A DNA stretch of 64,000 bases, taken from an uncultured Propionimicrobium sp. Its GTDB lineage: Bacteria; Actinomycetota; Actinomycetes; Propionibacteriales; Propionibacteriaceae. A program made the translations under genes and the position numbers. Position 1 is the first letter of the stretch. Every line of letters begins with the position of its first letter. Where the stretch lies: contig CAMIGX010000007.1 of the NCBI GenBank assembly GCA_946221385.1, forward strand, positions 1-64,000. The letters are read 5' to 3'. The notes below the pieces were generated by a model. It made no database searches and was not told the origin of the DNA. It saw only the letters and a list, made by a program, of their open reading frames with translations. Shown here piece by piece: positions 58,461 to 64,000 of the stretch.

Positions 58461-59303
58461 TCAGCGACGAGGCAGGGGCTGGCATTTCGGGCAACGGAAC
58501 GAGCTGCGGTTCACGAAGGCCTCGCGACGGATGGGAGTACCGCAGCGCGGGCAGGGCTTTCCCTCTTGACCGTAGGCGTTCAATGAGCGTGCGAAATAGC
58601 CAGATTCGCCATTGACGTTGACATAGAGCGCGTCGAAGCTCGTGCCGCCTTGCTCCAGTGAACGAGTCATGACCTGTTGCGCTGCCCGCAAGACCGCCCG
58701 CGCCCGCTTGGTCGAAAGCTGGGAGGTCGGGTGATCGTAATGGGTGCGGGCCTGCCACAGTGCTTCGTCAGCGTAGATATTGCCGATGCCGCTGATTAGG
58801 CTCTGATCTAGCAGCGCTCGTTTGATCGTCGATCGTTTAGCTTGAATGCGTCGTGCTACCGCGTCGAGGTCGAAAGCGGGATCGAAGGGATCTAGCGCGA
58901 TGTGGGTGATCTGCGCCGGCAATGTCGCTCCCCCGACGCTGAGCTGCAGGCCGCCAAACATGCGCTGATCGACGAACCGCAGCTGGCGACCGTCGTCGAG
59001 ATCGAAAAGCGTACGGGTATTAGCCAGCAGCGGCGCTTCGGGAGCGTCGATGCGGAATTGGCCGCTCATCCCAAGATGGACTAGCAGCGCGTCGTCATCA
59101 TCGAATGGCAGCCAAAGATATTTGCCCCGCCGTCTCGGCTCAATGAATCGCCGCCCGGTCAATTCGGCAGCGAAAGCCGCTGGGCCAGCCTCGTGATATC
59201 GCACCGGACGGGGATGCAAGACGCTGACGCGTTCGATTCGTCGACCAGTGATTTGATCGGCTAGACCACGGCGAACGGTCTCGACTTCTGGCAGCTCAGG
59301 CAT
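58461..59303 (-). CDS. mutM: Formamidopyrimidine-DNA glycosylase
   Basis: This enzyme excises 8-oxoguanine and Fapy lesions with AP-lyase activity. MPELPEVETVRRGL provides the catalytic Pro2 and Glu3; 'RRRGKYLWLPF' carries the conserved Lys. 'QSLISGIGNIYADEALW' is the helix-two-turn-helix; the C-terminal zinc finger is 'CPRCGTPIRREAF' plus 'FRCPKCQ'. 280 residues. It overlaps rnc by 8 bases. Confidence 0.96.
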   Translation of the reverse strand: MPELPEVETVRRGLADQITGRRIERVSVLHPRPVRYHEAGPAAFAAELTGRRFIEPRRRGKYLWLPFDDDDALLVHLGMSGQFRIDAPEAPLLANTRTLFDLDDGRQLRFVDQRMFGGLQLSVGGATLPAQITHIALDPFDPAFDLDAVARRIQAKRSTIKRALLDQSLISGIGNIYADEALWQARTHYDHPTSQLSTKRARAVLRAAQQVMTRSLEQGGTSFDALYVNVNGESGYFARSLNAYGQEGKPCPRCGTPIRREAFVNRSSFRCPKCQPLPRR

Positions 59304-60102
59304 CGGCTACTTGTGCGCTTGCGGACTCGTCAGCCGAAGGAGCTTCTTCATGCAAAGCCATGAAGGCCTGTTCGGCAGCGTGCAATTCGGCCTGTTTCTT
59401 GCTGCGTCCCTTGCCAGGTCCGAAACGACGATCTTCGACGACCGCGTAGGCTTGAAATTCTTTGTCGTGATCGGGACCTGATTCGCTGATCTCGTAGATG
59501 ACTGACGGCAGACCGCGCTCGCTGAGCACTTCCTGCAAGGACGTTTTCCAATCCAAGCCGGCGCCGAGCTGGGTCGCATATTCGATGCGCGGTACGACCA
59601 GATGGAGGACGAAATCGTTAGCTGCTTGCTTGCCCTGCGACAGGTAAATTGCCCCGATCAGCGCCTCCATCGTGTCGGCGAGAATCGAGGTCTTGTCGTC
59701 ACCGCCGGTCAACACTTCGCCGTGCCCAAGCTTGATCAAAGAACCGATCTGAAGTTCGCGGGCGATTTCCGCGAGACTAGCGGCACTGACGACCGCCGAG
59801 CGAAGTTTGGCTAGGGTGCCTTCAGCCTCGTCAGGGTAGGTCAAATAGAGATGTTCAGCGACGATGATGTCGAGGACCGCGTCGCCGAGAAATTCCAGGC
59901 GCTCGTTGTGTGGGATCTGATCGTGCTCATAGGAGTACGAGCGATGCACCAGCGCCATTTCAAACAGATCTGGATCGATCTGGATCTCTAATTGCTCCAG
60001 CAGCTCTGGCAGGGACTGCTGGGCAGCAACAAGCGCGGCAGCCGCTGGGGCTGTCGCGCCTTGCTCAGCTGAATTGCTGGAATGGGGCGCCTGGCGGCGC
60101 AT
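59296..60102 (-). CDS. rnc: Ribonuclease III
   Basis: This double-strand-specific RNase matures rRNA. 'NERLEFLGDAVLDIIVAEHL' is the family signature; the second acidic cluster is 'ILADTMEALIGAIYL'. A dsRBD occupies the last about 85 residues ('DWKTSLQEVLSERGLPSVIY', 'GRSKKQAELHAAEQAF'). The ATG at 60102 is preferred; a TTG two codons upstream (60108) is possible. An Ala-rich N-terminal extension of about 30 residues is unusual. It begins right after rpmF. Confidence 0.94.
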   Translation of the reverse strand: MRRQAPHSSNSAEQGATAPAAAALVAAQQSLPELLEQLEIQIDPDLFEMALVHRSYSYEHDQIPHNERLEFLGDAVLDIIVAEHLYLTYPDEAEGTLAKLRSAVVSAASLAEIARELQIGSLIKLGHGEVLTGGDDKTSILADTMEALIGAIYLSQGKQAANDFVLHLVVPRIEYATQLGAGLDWKTSLQEVLSERGLPSVIYEISESGPDHDKEFQAYAVVEDRRFGPGKGRSKKQAELHAAEQAFMALHEEAPSADESASAQVADA

Positions 60103-60109
60103 CGTCAAC

Positions 60110-60307
60110 TCAGACGTCCAGGTCGAAGACCTGACGACGTTCGCCGCGCGGACCGTATTGGCCGCACTCTGGGCATACGGTGTGCGGCAGGTGCTGGGCG
60201 CGGCAGGCTGGGTTGGCGCAGGTCACCAGCTGCACCGGGGCAGCCTTCCATTGCGCACGACGCGAACGGGTGTTGCTGCGCGACATCTTGCGCTTGGGAA
60301 CAGCCAC
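60110..60307 (-). CDS. rpmF: Ribosomal protein L32 (zinc-binding)
   Basis: A 65-residue 50S protein: MAVPKRKMSRSNTRSRRAQW at the N-terminus and a CXXXXC...CXXC zinc ribbon ('CANPACRAQ' and 'CPECGQYG'), i.e. the zinc-dependent form. The start is GTG with AGGAG seven bases upstream. The DUF177/YceD gene normally just upstream is absent; a 143-base gap and the sugar-acid operon lie there instead. Confidence 0.95.
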   Translation of the reverse strand: MAVPKRKMSRSNTRSRRAQWKAAPVQLVTCANPACRAQHLPHTVCPECGQYGPRGERRQVFDLDV

Positions 60308-60450
60308 GATGTTTCTCCTATACGGAAGTCAATTCACACAGAGTGATCCAACTAATAGCCCGGATCAATCTGAAAACTTAAGCAGTTAGCGACCCTCAAT
60401 GCTACATGGCAGCGCATGGGCTACCAAATCCGATCTCCACCTTCGCGGGC

Positions 60451-61368
60451 TCAGCGCTGTACGTCCCCGCCGCCAAGCAGGTGGAGTTCTGCCTTGCTGG
60501 GATATCCCTGCCAGTCACCATCGCTTGCTACCGCGAAGGCACCGACCTGGTTCGCCCGCTCGAGGATAGCTGCAAGGTCCAGATCGTCCAGTAGTCCAGA
60601 CAGCAAACCTGCGACGAAACCATCCCCCGCTCCGACCGGATCTGCGTTGGCCACGGCGAAAGCAGCCGAGCAACAATGCCCGTCATGGCGCCAAGCCTCA
60701 GCGCCAGCCGAGCCAAGTTTGCGTACGACCAGCCCAACGCTCTCCGAGAGCAAGTCTTGGGGTTCAGCGCAGATCATGGCGAGCTCGTCAGCCCCACCGA
60801 TGACGACATCTGCGTACTGGGCTAGCTCTTTTAGGATGTCGCTCGCTTCCTCGACCGCCCAAAGGCGCTGACGATAGTTGAGATCCAAGCTGACCTTGGC
60901 GCCAGTTTTCTTGGCGTTGGCGATAAAGGCGAAGGTCGTCCGTCTCGCCGAATCCGACAAGGCCGGGGTGATGCCGCTGACATGCACGAATCGGCTGTAC
61001 CCGAGGTCAGCGACGTCAGACTCTGCCAAGTGGGTGGCAGCGCTATCACTGCGTCGATATTGCACGGTGCGCAGATCGCGGGTGCGGGCATCCAAGAACA
61101 TCAGCCCGGTAGGCGACGGATCGCGTACCACTCGACTTAGGTCGACATCCTCCGCACGCAGCCGCTTGAGGACAGCGTCACCAAACTGATCGGTCGAAAC
61201 CCGCGAAATCCATTGCACCCGGTGCCCCAGCCGCGCCAAACCGATGGCCACATTCGATTCGGCGCCCGCGATGTCAGCACTGCTGTCGTAGGGGAAGCTG
61301 GTCAATCCGGCATGCCGGAAGCTGACCAGCGCCTCGCCCAAGGTGATGACGTCAAAATCCGTCGTCAT
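60451..61368 (-). CDS. PfkB-family kinase, probably 2-keto-3-deoxy-sugar-acid kinase
   Basis: A 305-residue ribokinase-fold enzyme. Substrate region 'GEALVSFRH' and 'ESNVAIGLARLGHRVQWISR', and the catalytic 'ADPVGAGDGFVAGLLSG' with the base Asp, are intact. Its neighbours (dehydratase and aldolase) indicate phosphorylation of 2-dehydro-3-deoxy-galactonate or -gluconate. In E. coli galactonate use, this step is done by DgoK, which is unrelated in fold to PfkB. It overlaps the aldolase stop (ATGA) and is last in the operon. Confidence 0.85.
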   Translation of the reverse strand: MTTDFDVITLGEALVSFRHAGLTSFPYDSSADIAGAESNVAIGLARLGHRVQWISRVSTDQFGDAVLKRLRAEDVDLSRVVRDPSPTGLMFLDARTRDLRTVQYRRSDSAATHLAESDVADLGYSRFVHVSGITPALSDSARRTTFAFIANAKKTGAKVSLDLNYRQRLWAVEEASDILKELAQYADVVIGGADELAMICAEPQDLLSESVGLVVRKLGSAGAEAWRHDGHCCSAAFAVANADPVGAGDGFVAGLLSGLLDDLDLAAILERANQVGAFAVASDGDWQGYPSKAELHLLGGGDVQR

Positions 61369-61985
61369 GCCACGACGTCCAAGAAGCGCTTCGCGCGCTG
61401 CGTCAAGGCGTCGAGGTCGCCTGAGTTCAGCGCATCACCGACCAGTGGTCCGCCGACTCCGACACCGAGCGCACCAGCTGCTAGATAGCCGGGAATATCA
61501 TAGCTATCTACGCCGCCAACTGTGACCATCGGAACGTTTGGGAATGGGTCTCGAATGGCCTTTAAATATTTCGGTCCCCCAGCTGACGCAGGGAACAGTT
61601 TCACCGCAGTGACCCCCATGGAGAAGGCATTAAAAATCTCGGTGCCGGTGTAAGCACCGCAAATTACCGGCATCGACCCTTCAATAGCCGCCTGCACTGA
61701 GCCGGTGATGGCTGGGGTGACGACGAACTGAGCCCCAGCAGCCTGCACCTGTTCGACGTCAGTGGGCGTCAGGACTGTACCAGCGCCGACGGTCGCGTCC
61801 TCGGGAGCGGCTTGGCGAAGCCGCGAGATGACGTCGCAAGCATCAGGGGTCGTCAACGGCACTTCGATTAGCTTGAGGCCAGCGGTGAGCAAGGTTTGGC
61901 AGACGTCATAAACCGCCTGCGGATCGTTGCCGCGAACGATCGCGATCACGCGATGCCGTTCGATTTGCGCCAAGAGATCTACCAT
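61365..61985 (-). CDS. KDPG/KDPGal aldolase (Eda/DgoA family)
   Basis: A class I aldolase of about 206 residues from the ATG at 61985 (GGAGG nine bases upstream), splitting 2-keto-3-deoxy-6-phospho-sugar acid to pyruvate and glyceraldehyde 3-phosphate. 'RVIAIVRGNDP' and 'LKLIEVPLTTPDA' with the catalytic Glu, 'VGAGTVLTPTDV', and 'AVKLFPASAGGPKYLKAIRD' with the Schiff-base Lys are present. It overlaps the dehydratase stop by 7 bases. Context favours the galactonate form, but both are possible. Confidence 0.9.
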   Translation of the reverse strand: MVDLLAQIERHRVIAIVRGNDPQAVYDVCQTLLTAGLKLIEVPLTTPDACDVISRLRQAAPEDATVGAGTVLTPTDVEQVQAAGAQFVVTPAITGSVQAAIEGSMPVICGAYTGTEIFNAFSMGVTAVKLFPASAGGPKYLKAIRDPFPNVPMVTVGGVDSYDIPGYLAAGALGVGVGGPLVGDALNSGDLDALTQRAKRFLDVVA

Positions 61986-63124
61986 TCTGCGAATCCTCCG
62001 TCGCGATGCCGCCAAATCGGTCCTCGCCAGGGCACCCAATGCGCAGCAGCGTCACGGACCGCTGCGTCGTCAATCTCGACACCTAGACCCGGTCCGGTCA
62101 ACCGCTCGATGAAGCCGTCTTGAATCTGGAAGATCGACGTGTCGACCAGGTAATCCAGCACATCAGCACCCTTGTTGTAGTGGATGCCGAAGCTGCCCTC
62201 TTGGATGACGTGATTCGAGGTGCACAGCGCGACCTGCAGGCAAGCTGCCAAAGCGATCGGCCCGAGCGGGCAGTGTGGTGCCAGCAGCGCACCGAAGCTT
62301 TCTGCCAAAGAGGCGATCTTGCGCACCTCGGTGATACCACCGGCATGCGCGAGGTCAGGCTGCACCACAGCTACGCCAGCATAGAGCACCGGTAGGAATT
62401 CTCGGCGCTCAAAGAGCCGCTCGCCGGTCGCGATTGGAATGCTGGTCGCTTCGACGATGCGGTCAAATAGATGCGAGTCCTCGGGGATCAGCGGTTCTTC
62501 GACGAACATTGGACGCAACGGTTCTAGCTCGTGGACTAACCGTTTGGCGTTCGGATAGGACACTCGTCCGTGGAAATCCACCGCGACGTCACGGTCTGGT
62601 CCGAGCACCTCTTTGGCGACGGCCACCCGATGCAGGACGCCGTCAATTTCACGCTGGGTGGCCAGAGGAGTCATGGCGCCGCAGGCATTCATCTTGACTG
62701 CGCTGAATCCTTGCTCGAGACGACCCGCGATTTGGTCTGCCACTTCGTCAGGCTCATCGCCGCCGACCCAGCAGTAGACGCGCACCCGGTCACGAACCGC
62801 ACCGCCGAGCAGGTCATGGATCGACATGTTGGCACGCTTACCCTTGATGTCCCACAGCGCCATGTCGATGCCAGAGACCGCCGAGGACAAGATCGCGCCG
62901 CCCCGATAGAAAGATCCCTTCGACATGACCTGCCAAAGATCTTCGATGCGATCTTCTCGTTGCCCGACGAGCAACTCGGACAATTCATCGACGGCGCGGG
63001 CCACCGTATCGGAACGTCCTTCGCAAGTGGCTTCGCCCCAGCCGACTAGGCCGTCGTGGGTTTCAACGCGCACCAGAAGCCAGCGCGGCGCGACCAGGAA
63101 GCGCTCAACGCGTGAGATGGTCAT
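61979..63124 (-). CDS. Galactonate dehydratase-like enolase-superfamily enzyme
   Basis: A 381-residue mandelate-racemase/muconate-lactonizing-fold dehydratase resembling DgoD. 'VDFHGRVSYPNAKRLVHELE' carries the first metal Asp and catalytic His; 'MFVEEPLIPEDSH' and 'IPIATGERLFERREF' carry metal Glu residues. The catalytic His is in 'LLAPHCPLGPIALAACLQ', and the general fold loop is 'GSFYRGGAILSSAVSGIDMALWD'. Product would be 2-keto-3-deoxy-galactonate for the De Ley-Doudoroff pathway. It overlaps the permease gene by ATGA. Another aldonate is possible. Confidence 0.86.
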   Translation of the reverse strand: MTISRVERFLVAPRWLLVRVETHDGLVGWGEATCEGRSDTVARAVDELSELLVGQREDRIEDLWQVMSKGSFYRGGAILSSAVSGIDMALWDIKGKRANMSIHDLLGGAVRDRVRVYCWVGGDEPDEVADQIAGRLEQGFSAVKMNACGAMTPLATQREIDGVLHRVAVAKEVLGPDRDVAVDFHGRVSYPNAKRLVHELEPLRPMFVEEPLIPEDSHLFDRIVEATSIPIATGERLFERREFLPVLYAGVAVVQPDLAHAGGITEVRKIASLAESFGALLAPHCPLGPIALAACLQVALCTSNHVIQEGSFGIHYNKGADVLDYLVDTSIFQIQDGFIERLTGPGLGVEIDDAAVRDAAAHWVPWRGPIWRHRDGGFAEW

Positions 63125-63939
63125 CCCTTCACCGCCCCCGCGGTCAGACCAGACACGATGTAGCGCTGTGCGAACAAGGCGATGATCATGATCGGCACCG
63201 TGACCACCGTAGAAGCGGCCATCAATCCGCCCCAGTCGATGCTCGCATAGCCGATGAAATCGAATATGGCCACCGGAAGCGTCTTGGTGCGGGCATCCGA
63301 GAGCACCAAGGCGAACATGAAGTTGTTCCAGCTGAAGATGAAGCTCAAGATGCCAGCGGTTGCGATACCAGGCACCGATAGCGGCAAAGTGACGCGCAGA
63401 AAGGCGCCAATCGGCGTCAGACCGTCGACTTGTGCTGCTTCTTCTAGTTCCTCAGATAGGCCGTCGAAGAAGCCGATCATGATGTACAAGATGAGCGGCA
63501 ACGAGACGAACATGTGTGACAGGATCAGCACTGAGTAGCCGCCGACCATGCGCAGATTACTGAAGACGTAGTACCAGGGCACCAGCAATGAGACGCCGGG
63601 GATGATGCGTGCCATCAAAACCACAATGGCACTGCGCTTCATGACGAAACGGCTCATCGAATAGGCCGCTGGCACAGCGATGATCATCGACAGCAGGGTG
63701 GATAGGAATGCCACTAGGAAGCTATTCCAGATGTATCCGCCGAAATCCGAGCGGGCGAGCACCGTCTCATAGTTTTCGAGCGTCGGTTTGAAATTGAAGG
63801 CATTAGCGACGTCATAGATTTGGGCGTTGTTCTTAAAGCTAGAAATCACCATCCAGAAAATCGGGACGAGCATCACGAAGACAATGAAGATGATCGCGAC
63901 GACCCTGAAGATGCGATATGCCAATGACGATTTCATCAT
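63121..63939 (-). CDS. Carbohydrate ABC permease (MalG type)
   Basis: A 272-residue CUT1-family permease with six predicted helices and the EAA loop 'ELEEAAQVDGLTPIGAFLRV'. The N-terminal 'MKSSLAYRIFRVVAIIFIVF' and C-terminal 'FAQRYIVSGLTAGAVKG' are characteristic. It likely imports the sugar or sugar acid handled by the downstream enzymes, together with the partner permease whose end lies just to the right. The start ATG overlaps the preceding stop. Confidence 0.92.
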   Translation of the reverse strand: MMKSSLAYRIFRVVAIIFIVFVMLVPIFWMVISSFKNNAQIYDVANAFNFKPTLENYETVLARSDFGGYIWNSFLVAFLSTLLSMIIAVPAAYSMSRFVMKRSAIVVLMARIIPGVSLLVPWYYVFSNLRMVGGYSVLILSHMFVSLPLILYIMIGFFDGLSEELEEAAQVDGLTPIGAFLRVTLPLSVPGIATAGILSFIFSWNNFMFALVLSDARTKTLPVAIFDFIGYASIDWGGLMAASTVVTVPIMIIALFAQRYIVSGLTAGAVKG

Positions 63940-64000
63940 TGCCTCCTAGATCTGCGCGTGAGCAGGAATAGCGCAAGCAAAATCAACCCGAAGAAGAGAA
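63936..64000 (-). CDS. Partner ABC permease, C-terminal end only
   Basis: The last 20 codons of a minus-strand gene read LFFGLILLALFLLTRRSRRQ and stop, overlapping the next start as ATGA. The hydrophobic helix plus basic tail fits the end of a MalF-type permease, expected in this position. The body of the gene is outside the window. Confidence 0.6.
   Translation of the reverse strand, partial: LFFGLILLALFLLTRRSRRQ

Noticed and set aside
1..64000. Prophage, insertion sequence, integrase/att site or CRISPR array
   Set aside because: No transposase, integrase, phage structural gene, regularly spaced repeat array or tRNA-flanking direct repeat was found; the tRNA-Leu 3' end is not visibly repeated nearby.

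Overview
The window is a compact, almost fully coding piece of an Actinomycetota chromosome (moderate-to-high GC, roughly 55-60% by eye). The evidence is the gene orders infC-rpmI-rplT-tsnR-pheS-pheT-arg...-tyrS, mshC-uppP-aldo/keto reductase and rpsP-khpA-rimM-trmD, the DUF2469 and DUF5703-like proteins, and the mycothiol ligase MshC. The three-gene sdhCAB (cytochrome b558 type) and the general layout would suit a Propionibacteriaceae relative, but I cannot settle the family from sequence reading alone. Nothing looks like a prophage, integrative element, IS element or CRISPR array. Most genes lie on the minus strand.

Layout. 1-810: the 5' end of a 16S rRNA gene (minus strand, running off the left edge) and its long multi-promoter upstream region. 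810-3838: tyrS and two tandem paralogous lipoproteins. 3915-10275: arginine operon argC-J-B-D-R-H, tightly overlapping but lacking argF and argG. 10343-17693: an alanine-type aminotransferase, pheST, a TsnR-like rRNA methyltransferase, and infC-rpmI-rplT with an attenuator-like leader. 18231-19445: a plus-strand membrane-anchored NlpC/CHAP-like wall hydrolase with an unusual repeated 'RRAL' cytoplasmic domain. 19501-25293: a tyrosine phosphatase and a complete Dpp/Opp-type peptide ABC transporter. 25504-33819: a small membrane protein, hisEG, ftsH, and the mpg-mshC-uppP-aldo/keto reductase cluster. 33931: tRNA-Leu(GAG). 34251-36593: two related secreted lipoproteins flanking the decayed C-terminus of an LPXTG surface protein, the clearest accessory patch.

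36697-54196: conserved housekeeping genes: dprA, comM, yraN, DUF2469, rnhB, lepB, rplS; then sdhCAB placed between rplS and trmD; then trmD, rimM, khpA, rpsP, an amidohydrolase and ffh; a three-gene vapBC plus YdeI/OmdA-like operon; and ftsY. 54222-60307: smc, gtrA-like, mutM, rnc, rpmF. 60451-64000: a sugar-acid operon (ABC permeases, galactonate-type dehydratase, KDPG/KDPGal aldolase, PfkB kinase) for a De Ley-Doudoroff or Entner-Doudoroff-like route, running off the right edge.

The main themes are translation (tRNA synthetases, ribosomal proteins, IF3, SRP/FtsY), cell-envelope export and remodelling (Ffh/FtsY, LepB, UppP, lipoproteins, the hydrolase), amino-acid synthesis (Arg, His) and sugar-acid use. 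Translational coupling by ATGA/GTGA overlaps is very common. Several first-in-operon genes have a TANNNT -10-like box only 6-8 bases before the start codon and no Shine-Dalgarno sequence, suggesting leaderless mRNAs.
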